Shown here: positions 10,379 through 20,375 of the stretch, one piece after another | Layout: each line of letters starts with the position of its first letter | Numbering within the stretch: position 1 is the stretch's first letter | Source of the DNA: Bactericera cockerelli | Lineage: Eukaryota; Arthropoda; Insecta; Hemiptera; Triozidae | Reading direction: 5' to 3' | Length of the DNA stretch: 64,000 nucleotides | Assembly (NCBI GenBank): GCA_024516035.1 | Contig: CM044959.1 | Span: 27,006,459-27,070,458 of the forward strand | Notes under the pieces: model-generated | What the model was told of the DNA's origin: nothing | Seen by the model: only the letters and a program-made list of their open reading frames with translations | The model's database searches: none | Made by a program: the position numbers and the translations under genes

Positions 10379-11948
10379 CACTGAAATTCACAAAATTCCG
10401 ACCACCTGGAAAATTAATATTTTCTATCACAAGGTGGAGTTTTATCCCAAATTTTTGTGTTAACATTATTTAATAAACATTTATCAGTAATTGTAGTACA
10501 TTTTTTTACTTTTATTTAGGATTTTAATGATAGTCCAGTCAAAAAAAAAAAAAAGAAAAACAAAGAAAATTAAAGGTTTCAAATTTTATGTTTATTTATT
10601 TTTTAATAACAATTTACCGGTAACTAATAGCGTGTGTTGCCTCCTCGGGCTCTGATAACATCCTGAAGACGTCGAGGAAGAGAGTAAATGAGGTTACAAT
10701 GCTCCGCCTGAGGGATATTGTTCCATTCCTGGACAATCACATCCTTGAGGTCCCGCAATGTCCGTGGGGCGGGGTCATGAGCGCGAACTCGCCGTTTCAA
10801 GCTGTCCCAGGTGTGCTCTATTGGATTGAGATCGGGGGATCGCGCTGGAGGGTTTACAGTAGTAATTCCAGCCAGTTGCATATATTCTCTTGTGGTCCTG
10901 GCTACATGGGGGCGCGCGTTATCCTGCCAGAAGAGGAAACCATCTCCAATAAAGGGGGCGTACGGGACCACCATATCTTCAAGAACATTTGATATGTAAG
11001 ATTCAGCGTTCACACTGGCTCCGTCAAAAAACACAAGGTCCGTGTGAGCCTCAGCAGATATTCCACCCCACACCATTATTGATCCACCATCAAATGCTAC
11101 CCTTGGAACAAGAGCACACTCAGAATACCGCTCATTTCTCCTTCTGTACACTCTTACCCGACCATCTGCTCCTCTTAGGGAGATCCTTGTCTCATCAGAA
11201 AACAAAACCTTGTCCCAGTCTTCCTCTGTCCATCTTATGTGCTCCGTTGCGAATTGTAAACGCGCTCTTCTGTCACATGTGAGCAACTCGGGGGCGTTAT
11301 AAGGCCTTCGAGGTATGATATGAGCTTCTCTTAGGCATCTTCTAACTGTAAGGGGGTTCACAAGAACATTTCTTACATCATACAGCCGACGGGCTGTCTC
11401 TACTGAAGTCTGGAACCGATTCCTGAGGGTCTCCATCACCATAAACCGATCATCTCGAGCTGTTGTGCACCTTGTTAAACCGGATCCTGGTCTTCTCTTG
11501 CATGATCCCGTCTCCTGATACCGTCTAATGTTGTCAGAAAGAGTTGTTCTTGCCACATTAAGTATTCGGGACACCTCACGCTGACTGTATCCTTCATCCA
11601 GCAAAGCTAGGGCTCTACCAACTCCCACACTATCTAAAGGCATGCTAAAAGGTTTAGATAACACACTAGAACTTAATTTCACTTTGTTCTAAATAAAAAT
11701 TGAATGAAATTTAAAATTTAAATTATCTAAAAGTTACTTTGTCATTAAGTACCTCAGGTAGTAAATTAACACTAAATCAATTAATGACCCCACCTTAATT
11801 AATTACTGATACCAAGGGTCCAAAACAAGCTCAGACACAGGTAAAATTGTATTTACTATAATATAGGTTACATACAAAGTATATAAAGTAAGGTACATAC
11901 GCAGTAAATCAAAATTTCTAGGTGGTCGGAATTTTGTGAATTTCAGTG
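10379..11948 (-). mobile_element. Tc1/mariner DD34E transposon, intact copy 1
   Basis: The 1570-bp element is bounded by TA dinucleotides (10377-10378 and 11949-11950), the Tc1/mariner target duplication. The terminal inverted repeats match for 29 bases, starting CACTGAAATTCACAAAATTC, then continue for about 5 more with one mismatch. It holds one intact transposase frame on the minus strand. The copy at 22270-23842 is almost identical, with only a handful of base differences, so both moved very recently. The tract near 10540 is A-rich and is the main length difference between copies. Confidence 0.97.
10624..11682 (-). CDS. Tc1-like DDE transposase, 352 aa, intact
   Basis: The enzyme cuts and reinserts the flanking inverted-repeat element in the nucleus. 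The N-terminal region (about residues 17-60) reads as a helix-turn-helix (GYSQREVSRILNVARTTLS), followed by a basic linker with RRPGSG. The catalytic triad is D163 (FSDET), D254 (WQDNARPH) and E289 (SPDLNPIEH), with 34 residues between the second D and E, which defines DD34E as in Tc1. WGG at about 205-207 is also typical. Its length is normal for the family, with no stops or frameshifts. Compared with the copy at 22517 it has C116, D137 and V224 instead of R, H and M. Confidence 0.97.
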   Translation of the reverse strand: MKLSSSVLSKPFSMPLDSVGVGRALALLDEGYSQREVSRILNVARTTLSDNIRRYQETGSCKRRPGSGLTRCTTARDDRFMVMETLRNRFQTSVETARRLYDVRNVLVNPLTVRRCLREAHIIPRRPYNAPELLTCDRRARLQFATEHIRWTEEDWDKVLFSDETRISLRGADGRVRVYRRRNERYSECALVPRVAFDGGSIMVWGGISAEAHTDLVFFDGASVNAESYISNVLEDMVVPYAPFIGDGFLFWQDNARPHVARTTREYMQLAGITTVNPPARSPDLNPIEHTWDSLKRRVRAHDPAPRTLRDLKDVIVQEWNNIPQAEHCNLIYSLPRRLQDVIRARGGNTRY

Positions 11949-12144
11949 TATTTACATTACCGAATTTCTCAAAATTGCAAGTAAACACTCTGGGTGTGAC
12001 GACTTCTTTTTTGGGTGTGTCAAGCTGACCCGAAGGTCTGAGGTGAGGCAGCAGCTCTGCACGAGGAACTGATGCAGATAATCCTTTGGCCGGATTCTAT
12101 GTACTCTAGCTTAATTATAATATACTCCTTCAGTATACTCAACT

Positions 12145-12265
12145 CACTGTAGCCTTCCACGCACGGTGATCTGGTTTCAAATCCCAGTGGAATCGGAACT
12201 TTTCGGCTCTGTACCTTGGATGTTACGGTGTTCACTCATACCTCGTGAGGAAGAATAAGTAGCTG
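12145..12265 (+). mobile_element. SINE-B copy (tRNA-like head, TACCTCGTGAGG body)
   Basis: A B-box-like segment (TGGTTTCAAATCCCAG) is followed by TCTGTACCTTGGATGTTACG and then CACTCATACCTCGTGAGGAA. The same body follows different tRNA-like heads at 38497, 14627 and 14935 and in the second R1 copy. No coding content. Confidence 0.6.
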
Positions 12266-12366
12266 CTTTCGTGTGAGCAGGGGGTTCCGTTGTGGAATTA
12301 ACGGCAAAAATAAGATTTTAGGATATTTAAGGAAAAGGAAAATTTCCTATAGTAATTATAGTATGT

Positions 12367-12585
12367 GCACTGGTAGTCAAGTGGTTAACGCGCTAGTGGG
12401 TCTGATAATCCAGGTAGCGTACGGATCCGTTGGTTCGAATGCCACCCAGTGCATGAATTTTCCTCATTAATTTGAGTTTGTGACCGCTTATAAGACTATT
12501 AACAAGACGGTTAGTTGGTAGAAAATGCTTTCAGCATTAACCTTGCATCGTGGTTACCTTCCACTAAAGAGCGTTTTTATTATAG
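12367..12585 (+). mobile_element. SINE-A copy with class II tRNA-like head
   Basis: The head (12367-12453) starts GCACTGGTAGTCAAGTGG (A box), contains GGTTCGAATGCC (B box) and ends CCCAGTGC, which pairs with the start as an acceptor stem. The long variable region is like tRNA-Leu or tRNA-Ser. The body has an ATGC-AGCAT hairpin (AATGCTTTCAGCATTAA) and ends near GAGCGTTTTTATTATAG. The minus-strand copy at 13105-13335 aligns over the full length. Confidence 0.85.
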
Positions 12586-13104
12586 TACATAGAGCAGAAA
12601 ATTTTCGAATTCCGTGATAAGCGATTCCACTCCACCAACGACAGATACGATGCATCAGCCGCACCGAATGTTTACAGTAATAATGACATCAGCATGATTT
12701 ATGCTAAGAGCTCAGGGGTCTGCCATTCCAATGCAATGCTGTTTGCATAAATGCACTGTTTGTTTTTAATTTCGCGAACGATTCTTTCCATTACCAATTA
12801 TTTATTTATTATCTATGCAAGTGCAATGTTTTACTGCCAATATGACAATGTTGCATTAGTTTTAGTTTTGGATTTATAACCTTTCATTTCATATTCGCTT
12901 AATTACTATTTACTAATCGTCCTCTCGGCGACGGCTCGGCTAACATTGGTTCCATAGCAGATGAGACGTATGGCTAATGGCTCGTCAGATAATGAGTAAT
13001 AATACTCTTTATGATAGTTCTTATCTTTTTCATACAATTATTCATGTTTGACCATCAGTAAACTAATCATCCAATAATCTTCTGACTCATGGCCGAAATT
13101 TCTA
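12586..13104. other. Unassigned; weak open frame after the SINE
   Basis: A 50-codon plus-strand frame runs from about 12596 to 12750 just after the SINE tail. A TAG acceptor-like sequence precedes it, but it lacks a donor or any homology I recognise. The rest is AT-rich. Confidence 0.3.
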
Positions 13105-13335
13105 GTAATAATAATATAACAATAATATAATAACACTCTTTAGTGGAAGGTATCCACCAGGCCAGGTTAATGCTCAAAGCATTATCTACCACCTAACCCT
13201 CAGAGTCTTATTATTATGTGGTCACAAACTCAAATAAATGAGGAAAAATTCATGCACTGGGTGGGATTCGAACCAACGGATTCTTATGCTACCTGATTTA
13301 CCAGACTAGCGCTTTAACCACTTGACTACCAGTGC
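13105..13335 (-). mobile_element. SINE-A copy, full length, minus strand
   Basis: Read on the minus strand, the head starts GCACTGGTAGTCAAGTGG, includes GGTTCGAATCCCACCC and ends CCAGTGC. The body reads GAGTTTGTGACCACATAATA, then a hairpin AATGCTTTGAGCATTAA, then ACCTTCCACTAAAGAGTG. The tail is a (TTA)n-type repeat (13105-13135). A TTA-type tail suggests mobilisation by a LINE with a TAA-type 3' end. Confidence 0.88.
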
Positions 13336-13437
13336 ACCTATGTTGTTTATTTTTTCACTGTTTTTATTTCACAATATCAAATTTTATTATTTTTTCGTTA
13401 TCCGTCACCTTTTTGGCTAATCAGGATAACGAAATTT

Positions 13438-13505
13438 GGGTATCAAGCTCGCCGGAAGGCGAGCGCTCGTCAAGTAGCGCCAGCCAACCGCCCTATATTA
13501 ACACG
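13438..13505 (+). repeat. Dispersed repeat fragment, mate of 405-470
   Basis: The segment contains GCTCGCCGGAAGGCGAGC (a hairpin), then GTCAAGTAGCGCCAGCCAAC and ATATTAACACG, the reverse complement of 405-470. Another hairpin (CGTTATCC...GGATAACG, 13398-13432) lies just upstream and may belong to the same element. Confidence 0.6.
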
Positions 13506-13509
13506 AAAC

Positions 13510-13665
13510 ATATTATTATTATTATTATTAAACAAGTTGGATCAAGTTTTATTTACAAAATAATGACATAGAATATATACATACATAGATATTAAAATTA
13601 AGAAACAAAACTTGATCAAGGGCGGTGCTAATGCCAACGGCATTCTCTTCCGCACCACCCTTGAT
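13510..13665 (-). repeat. Possible 3' end of a (TAA)n-tailed LINE
   Basis: On the minus strand, GGGTGGTGCGGAAGAGAATG with a hairpin AATGCCGTTGGCATT leads through about 120 bases to a (TAA)n tail at 13529-13511. The hairpin plus trinucleotide tail resembles I-type LINE ends and also the SINE-A tail. No ORF is attached, so only the 3' end would be present. Confidence 0.4.
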
Positions 13666-13857
13666 AAAAAAAAAGATAAAAGAGAGAAAAAAAAAGGAGA
13701 AGAAAATTTAAGTTACATAAAAAAATAGAAGAAGAAAACTAAAATAAACAATATACATAAAAGAAGAAAAATAAAATAAAATATGGGTTAATGGGATGGG
13801 GGGGGGGGGGTGAAAAAAGGGGGGGAAAAAAAAAGAAAAAAAAAAGAGGGCTACACA
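13666..13857. repeat. A-rich and G-rich low-complexity sequence
   Basis: The stretch is mostly A with interspersed G, plus a G12 run at about 13799 and further G runs. Translated frames through it are artefacts. Confidence 0.8.
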
Positions 13858-14626
13858 ATCAAACACCTCGGCCGAGGTGTGAAGAACGCCTATACAAAGA
13901 AAGAGACAGCCCGGCAGAGTGTAAGGTTACGCGAAACATAGTTCCCATGCATTTCATGTACTTTCAGCCAGCGAAAAGTGCAATATGAATTTCAAAAATC
14001 GCGATTTTTATTGCAGAAATGGGCTCTACGTTGAAAAATAAGTTGATTTGACTATTTGTTTGTCTTCCTAGGCCACCGGGAACCCTATTTTCGAGACCCC
14101 CCAACAATCGTGAAAGACATGAAAAGATTCATAATTTTTTTTTTTTTTTTCCCCGTTTTTTTTTCATACGGATCCTTTGAGACCCGACTTCGTGTCTTTA
14201 ACTTGGCACTGAAGATTAAGTGAGGTGTCTAAAGTGATCAAGATATAATGGAGATGAGCCCGGACCAAAAAAAAATTCTAAATTATAAGCGGGCGGCCCA
14301 TTTGGGCGGCCTCGGGTTTTGGGAGCCCAAATCGGGAATTGAAGGATAATACTAATCTTAAGTGGTATCAAATGAAAGATCTTGATGAGCAGATACCAAA
14401 TTTATTGATTTTATTCCTTCATCCGGTCCACTGGGTGGCACCTGGTGGCCTTTTCATTTTCTTTGGCGGGTAGGTACCTTCGAATCCTTAGCTTAGTGGT
14501 CAGATCTTGGCCAGTATGTATTTTTCGAGATGACCTCGCTCTCTCACTGCAAAATTTTAATGTTTAAGTTTCCAAGTATTAATTTAGTTAGTTTATTTTC
14601 CGTGCGTTTATTTAGAAGATAACTTT

Positions 14627-14800
14627 GTCTATTGGTAGAATGCTCGACCTGCCACCCAGTCAGCATGGTTCGAATCCTGGCGGGGACGAAATTTTTTAGC
14701 TCTATATTTTCAATTTGGGCTTAACGTTGTTTTGTTTTTCCGATCTTTATATTTGATCTTCATGACGACCCCATTACCCTCGTGAGGAAAATTTTAGTAG
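14627..14800 (+). mobile_element. tRNA-like module 1 inside R1 copy 1 (SINE-B type)
   Basis: An A-box-like TTGGTAGAATGCTCGACC and a perfect B box GGTTCGAATCC are followed downstream by ACCCTCGTGAGGAAAATT, the SINE-B body signature. The equivalent module in copy 2 is at 43715-43890. It is probably a SINE caught before the R1 copies separated. Confidence 0.6.
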
Positions 14801-14934
14801 TTGCAGAATTGGCCAAATGACCTGTGGCGGCATTACGAGATTGATTTAGGACAATCATGGTTGGATGGAGATAAAATTTGATGAATTAGCTCTCATAATG
14901 TCGATGCTACTCACTAAAAGTTGTGACAAAGTAG

Positions 14935-15075
14935 TGACTTTGGCCAAGTGGGTAGCATACTAGGCTTGCACGCACGATGACTTGGGTTCAATCCCCTTCA
15001 GGGAAGTTTTTTTTCTCTGTCCATTATGTGCGGGGTACACTCATACCTCGTGAGGTATTGATAAGGTACGTCACC
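14935..15075 (+). mobile_element. tRNA-like module 2 inside R1 copy 1 (SINE-B type)
   Basis: TTGGCCAAGTGGGTAGC (A box) and TTGGGTTCAATCCCC (B box) are separated by normal tRNA spacing. ACACTCATACCTCGTGAGG follows about 50 bases on. The corresponding module in copy 2 lies at 44015-44165. Confidence 0.65.
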
Positions 15076-15226
15076 ACCGAGTTCTCTCCTGCTCATGGTT
15101 TTATCAACACCAAATTGTCTCCCGTCGCGTCGCTTGCATTTTTACCTGATTTTATACCTATGTACATAGTTTAGGCCTAGCATAAAAATTATAATCGAAA
15201 TACCTAGGAATCATTGATATAGACCT

Positions 15227-15420
15227 GAGGCATGGCCTTCTATGTATTTTACCTAACCCTATGATAAACCCAAGGCATGGCCTTCTATATATTTACCTAA
15301 CCCTACTATAAACCCGAGGCATTGCCTTCTATGTATTATCCCTAACCCTACTATATTCCTGAGGCATGGCCTTCTATGTATTTTACCTAACTCTACTATA
15401 CACTAAAGGCATTGCCTTTC
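15227..15420 (+). repeat. 45-bp tandem array (about 4.5 units) in R1
   Basis: Units start GAGGCATGGCCTTCTATGTA and continue TTTTACCTAACCCTACTAT. The period is 43-46 bases, with A/G and GG/TG variants. The same array is at 44312-44505 in the second R1 copy with the same order of variants, so it predates the duplication. Confidence 0.9.
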
Positions 15421-15987
15421 ATTAGTTAGAGATTTTAAAGATTTCTTTATAAAAGGCCGATCCTTATATAAAAATGATAATTTTATAGTTTTCATTTTCT
15501 TAAATACCTAATGTAAAAAAGCATGGTCTTATTTCCGGGAGAGGTACTCGTGGTGACCCCTGCAACAAGCCGGAGAGAATTCGGGTAAGAAAAGGTCAAC
15601 GGGAGAGAACTCATTACCTCACCTTGATAAGGTGATTACAAATTAATGTCTTTGGCATTTGTAAATCCAGGTGTTTTAGTGTCCCTCATAGGAGACTCCG
15701 AGGTCTATTTAGCATTGAAAGATAAACCTAATCATGTAGAGTATAGAATCAAAAGGTCTTGCATTGCAAATTTATATATTATTTACTCACTTTGGGGACT
15801 CAGGGGGCCAAATCTATGATCCAAATACATATTGACCTTAGAAAAATTAAATACGTACTGCTAAAATTATATCTTAAAAAAAAGACAACTTGGTACATTT
15901 ACATTTTCCCAGCTTATTTAGGTACTTTTGTTATTCATAATGTTTCAGTAGTGTATGAACCTATATATTCGTACAAAAAGAACTGAT

Positions 15988-16533
15988 ATCCCCCCAAAAA
16001 CACCACTTCGTGGTTAAAAAAAAGAAGAACGCCTCACTCAAAAGAATGATTATAATTAGCTAAAAATAAATGATATCAAATTGAGAACACCTTACCACCT
16101 TTCTTTCTACATCTCTGCACTCCTCTCTGAATTTATTCCTCTTATGTTTATCTTTCTTTATCTTTTCTAGGGATCATCCCAAACTTGATTTCTCTTTAAA
16201 TTTACTTGTTGCACGACAATAAAAAATGGCGGTCGCGGTGTAATTTTCTCGTTTCAAATCAAATAAGTTCAGAAAAATCATATTGCGACCGCCATTTTTT
16301 ATTGCCGTGCAACAAGTAAATTTAAAGAGAAATCAAGTTTGGGATGATCCCTAGAAAAGATAAAGAAAGATAAACATAAGAGGAATAAATTCAGAGAGGA
16401 GTGCAGAGATATAGAAAGAAAGGTGGTAAGGTGTTCTCAATTTGATATCATTTATTTTTAGCTAATTATAATCATACTTTTGAGTGAGGCGTTCTTCTTT
16501 TTTTTAACCACGGAGTGGTGTTTTTGGGGGGAT
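15988..16533. repeat. 546-bp palindrome at the 3' end of R1 copy 1
   Basis: The arms 15988-16236 and 16285-16533 (249 bases each) pair almost perfectly around a loop of about 48 bases. The outer ends read ATCCCCCCAAAAACACCAC and the mirror GTGGTGTTTTTGGGGGGAT. Positions that differ from the second copy (45879-46420) usually differ on both arms together, for example the A-rich tract before GAAGAACGCC. The loop-proximal segment reads ATGGCGGTCGC. Confidence 0.95.
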
Positions 16534-16558
16534 TATACAATACAACATATATACAGTA

Positions 16559-17004
16559 TCACTGATCCAATGCAAAAATGTATTCCTTTGATTTCATCTT
16601 AAATAACGTACGACTTTCCAAGACTCTGAGCTCCTCTGGAAGCTGATTCCACAATCTGGCAGCATTTACAGTGAAACTTTTACTCATGAAGTCTGTGCGA
16701 TGATGTGGAATGTTGAGGAGGTGTTGTGAACGTGTATTGTGTGAATGAAAACTTTGCAGAGGTTGAAATGTGGAGTGTAAGTATGAAGGTGTTGTTTCTT
16801 CGTTCATGATTTTCCACAAAAGACATAATGTCTGATGCTCCAGTCTTCTCGTAATAGTCAACCACGTCAGCGATCTTCTTAGGATAGAAACATGGTCATA
16901 TTTTCTTAACCCGAAGATATAACGAATGCAAGCATTTTGGTAAGTCTGAAGTTTATTCATGTTAAATCCATTCATATTGCTAAAAACTATTCCTCCGTAC
17001 TCTA
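16559..17004 (-). pseudogene. LINE RT C-terminal part (CR1/jockey-like), split from 19385-20300
   Basis: The minus-strand frame of about 150 codons has hallmarks of the region after the RT domain: YQNACIRYIFGLRKYDHVS, HNTRSQHLL and the AARLWNQLPEELR motif, ending at a stop near 16559. Its upstream half is displaced beyond the 2.4-kb foldback element at 17005-19382. Removing that element and one TA copy joins the two halves. Only about 25 bases follow the stop before R1 begins, so the 3' UTR is missing. Confidence 0.85.
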
Positions 17005-17707
17005 CAGGGTGGACCAAAAAAACATTTACACCCGTTAATGGTAGATTACTGACGACATTTCCAGGCCGGATCTGGAATCCGTTTTTTCGGATTCGCCTTT
17101 ATAACTGCACAAAGTGATTTTTTTGCAACTTTCTGAAAAAGTTCGACTTTGGCTTATTCTTCAGGTTAGAACTTTTTTCCTGTTTAAGATGAGTTGATTC
17201 TGAACATTTCTGCAGAAAGCCAACAAAATTTCGATGTTTCTAGCTACACTACTTTGTTTTTTACGGTTTGGTGTGGCATCTTTTTTGACACCTGAATAGA
17301 AAAAAAATTCTCATGTAAATTTTTTACACTTTGAAACACTCAAGATTTGCCCGAGAAAATTTTGGCACAGACATGGGCAAGTTTGATAAAAGTTGGCGGC
17401 CAACCCAAGGATGCTAAAAAATAATTTTACGATTTTTTATCACATGATCTTCTGGGTAAACAAACCAGGTAAGTCTCAAAAAATGATGTTCAAAATCTTA
17501 AAAGTGTTGACCGTGTAGGGTCGTCTTGTACTCAAATAGTAATTAGCTATTTATTTCTGATAATTATTTTCCTTGGAATTAATTAAAGGCCAGTCAAATG
17601 AATGATTGTTTGTTTCTCGATGATAGTTTTCAAGCATATTTTTCTGCATTCTATGAAATATTATCTTTAAATTTCATGAGTTTTTTTAGTACAAGTTACA
17701 TAGTTTA

Positions 17708-17851
17708 CGAAATCTGGTAGCAAGAATCCTGTTGGCATTCGATGACCTGACAGAAAAACCTGGAATCTTCCGCAACATTCGACGGAACATGATGAAGAGG
17801 TTCAACCTTTGCATCCAGGAAAGTGGACGCCACTTCCAACAGTTCCTCTAA
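17708..17851 (+). pseudogene. Relic of Tc1/mariner-type transposase C-terminus
   Basis: A plus-strand frame of 47 codons ending TAA (17849-17851) includes GIFRNIRRNMMKRFNLCIQ and ESGRHFQQFL. The pattern of basic residues, then C-I-x-x-x-G-x-H-F near the stop, is the usual C-terminal signature of mariner-like transposases. The catalytic part upstream is not recognisable. It supports derivation of the surrounding foldback element from an autonomous parent. Confidence 0.6.
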
Positions 17852-17861
17852 TGGAATAGAA

Positions 17862-17866
17862 AAGGC

Positions 17867-17910
<44 letters not shown>

Positions 17911-17975
17911 AGAGAGAGGGAGAGAGAGAGAGAGAGAGAGAGGCAAAGAGCGAAAGAGAGAGAGAGAAGAGAAAG
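17862..17975. repeat. GA-rich microsatellite
   Basis: A nearly pure (GA)n tract with G-rich interruptions sits within the foldback element. Confidence 0.95.
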
Positions 17976-18682
17976 GCAAGAAGGTAGAGGAACAGTTCTG
18001 AGTTAGAACTAAGGTACTAAAGTCACCATTGGTTTCAAAAATTTGTGTGAGGAGAATCCATAGTGTGTACTGTGTACTATGGCTAAATAAAAAATGGCAA
18101 CAGATTTTTTTATTTTGTAGTCATGAATTTTTTGCTGGCTCTGGCGTTCGGACCGGGTGGACTAGCTTACCACGCGTCTAATCGTTTCTCATTGAACATA
18201 CTAACACAAAATGTTTTTTTAAATACCTTTTTGTTTATATCAAAATAGTATAAAACATAATAAAGACTGCAAAAGTTTATTAATTTTACAAAATATTATC
18301 TTGTTTTTTTCAAGACTTCTATTAAGAATTGGCAATCGGTAAATATTTGTTATTTAATTAGTATTGTTTATGATAGGAGAACCTACCTACATATTTACCT
18401 GGATTTATTTTATAAACTCTATTTTCGTTTGGAAAATTCGCTAGTTTTTTTTCTCTCGTAGGGAAGCATAAGAAAAACCATCCTTACATTATCAAGGCAG
18501 TCTCTCAGGGGCTTACATGAATAATAATTATATGTATTGTGATACCAATAGTATTCTGATATAACTCAATTTACAGATGGTATTACCCCCAAAAAAACCA
18601 TAAGTTGTTGGTGTTAAAACAGGTCAGATACAGGTATGAATAAAATATTCCATCAGATTTTTTTGATAATTAAAATAATATT

Positions 18683-18756
18683 GACCGTCGAGAATTGAAC
18701 CTCGGTCATGCGACTAACACTCTTAGCACTACCCCATCTAGCTAACACCACTGACA
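18683..18756 (-). other. tRNA-like sequence within the foldback element
   Basis: On the minus strand, GTTAGCTAGATGGGGTAG (A box) and CGAGGTTCAATTCTCGACGG (B box and T-arm stem) are at roughly tRNA spacing. No good acceptor stem is visible. It is probably a tRNA-derived SINE head or pseudogene that landed in the element. Confidence 0.55.
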
Positions 18757-19382
18757 GTCTGAGAAGCACGAAATTTATCATTTGAATTTTCCTAAACTGG
18801 CTGATGAAGGCATGTGAGACCGGGGTATTCAAAAAAGGCAATGTAAACAATACAAGACACCCTTACACAGTCTACAGCTAGAAAACTCTTAGGATTTTTG
18901 AAGAGTTTTTGGCAAACACCTAATAATTTTTCCCAGAAAATCACGTGATAAAAAATCGTAAAATTATTTTTTAGCATCCTCGGGGCGGCCGCCAACTTTT
19001 ATCAAACTTGCCCATGTCTGTGCCAAAATTTGTTCGGACAAATGTCGAGTGTTTTATTTAGTAAAAAAGTTTTTTTGGGTGTTTTTTTCTGTTCAGGTGT
19101 AAAAAAATATGACAAACCAAATCGTAAAAAACAAAGTAGTGTAGCGTGAAACATCGAAATTTTGTTGGCTTTCTGCAGAAATGTTCAGAATCAACTCATC
19201 TTAAACAGGAAAAAAGTTCTGACCTGAAGAATAAGCCAAAGTCGGACTTTTTCAGAAAGTTGCAAAAAATCACTTTGTGCAGTTATAAAGGCGAATCCGA
19301 AAAAACGGATTCCAGATCCGGCCTGGAAATGTCGTCAGTAATCTACCATTAACGGGTGTAAACGTTTTTTTGGTCCACCCTG

Positions 19383-20300
19383 TATAGTTGGGAATATGAG
19401 AGACGTGCTTAAAAGTTTTTTTGTCTTTAGAGGTAAAAACTTTTTCATGCGATTTAAAGAATGGAATTTTCTGAAGACTCTTTTCCCAACATTAATAACT
19501 TGAGAATTCCACGAAAGATTTGAATCAAAGAGAAGGCCCAAGTTTTTAACTGTGTCAGAAAGAGGAATAGTTGTGGAGTTGAAACTGATGGGATGGACTG
19601 TGATTCTTGATAACCTATCTAGAAGGGGAGAGGATCCTATTATGATGCATTGAAATTTTTTAGGATTTGGTAAAATACCATGAGTCATAGTCCAATGATG
19701 TAATTGCTGAAGGTCATTGTTCAACATTTGAATGGCATTATTGATGTTATCAACCGAAGAATGGATATATAGCTGTAAGTCATCAGCATACAAATGAAAA
19801 GAACAGTGTCTGAATATTTTTCCAATGTCATTTATAAACATTGAAAATAAAATCGGCCCTAGTATGCTGCCTTGAGGAACACCTGTTGTTGTAAACAGAA
19901 TTTAAGAAAAAGCATCACCATTGAAGACATATTGCTGGCGATTTCTCAGATATGTAGAAAACCATTGGAGAGCAGAAGTCGAGAAGTTGAAATATTTTCT
20001 TAGCTTGATAAGAAGAATTTCAAAATCAACCGAATCAAAAGCTTTACTAAAGTGTGAAAGTAGTAGTACGGTAACTTGAGTTTTATCCATACTCTGACGG
20101 ATGTCATCAGTTACTTTTATCAGAGCAGTAGTTGTGCTATGACCCGGCCGAAATCCAGATTGATAGGGATTGAACAGATTATTAAAATTACAATAATTGA
20201 TGATTTGAAAATGTACAACCTTCTCAAGGACTTTGGAAAAAACAGGTAAAAGTGAAATGGGACGAAAATCGTTCAATCCCTTAGGTTTACATATGACTCA
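19383..20300 (-). pseudogene. LINE reverse transcriptase part (CR1/jockey-like), inactivated
   Basis: On the minus strand the RT reads through [41 protein letters not shown] and [10 protein letters not shown]. One in-frame TAA near 19901 separates the finger region from the YADD part. In motif A the usual D-F-S-K-A-F-D is H-F-S-K-A-F-D, so a catalytic aspartate is lost. The frame is degraded upstream of about 20300 and no endonuclease domain is seen. The C-terminal continuation is at 16559-17004. Confidence 0.9.
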
Positions 20301-20375
20301 TTTGTAGATACAAATTGGGTTCAAATATTTTTTGCGCCGTCTGTACTGATAACGTATCCAATACTTTAGCTTGAA

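Larger units (their letters stand above)
13858..16533 (+). mobile_element. R1 element copy 1, 2.7 kb, palindromic 3' end
   Basis: The second copy is 42955-46420. Similarity starts at ATCAAACACCTCGGCCGAGG in both and stops after GGGGGAT in both, while the flanks differ. The start carries a 16-base palindrome (CACCTCGGCCGAGGTG) followed by GAAGAACGCC. The 3' palindrome arms also begin ATCCCCCCAAAAACACC, then a small hairpin, then GAAGAACGCC. The two ends therefore share an architecture. Inside are two tRNA-like modules, a 45-bp tandem array and a 546-bp palindrome. There is no transposase or RT. No convincing target duplication is visible. Paired subterminal hairpins without a duplication recall Helentron-type non-autonomous elements, but that is conjecture. 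Confidence 0.85.
17005..19382. mobile_element. 2.4-kb foldback element inserted in the LINE, TA duplication
   Basis: The ends CAGGGTGGACCAAAAAAAC and the mirror GGTCCACCCTG are flanked by TA (17003-17004, 19383-19384). The inverted arms extend about 450 bases each (to about 17455 and from about 18930) with modest divergence. Between them lie a relic of a transposase C-terminus (17708-17851), a GA microsatellite and a tRNA-like patch. TA duplication plus CAGGGTG ends fit the Tc1/mariner superfamily. With no intact ORF it is non-autonomous. It interrupts the LINE precisely, so it is the younger insertion. Confidence 0.92.

Noticed and set aside
10699..11282. Plus-strand frames of 60-97 codons across the first Tc1 element (and the same at 22592-23175)
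   Set aside because: They are antisense shadows of the transposase frame and are identical in both copies only because the element is.
12596..12750. 50-codon plus-strand frame after SINE-A as an exon
   Set aside because: Acceptor weak, no donor, and a frame of this length is common by chance in 64 kb.
15227..15420. CCTAACCC words suggesting interstitial telomeric repeats
   Set aside because: They occur once per 45-bp unit of the R1 array and are never tandem, so they are not a telomere-type repeat.
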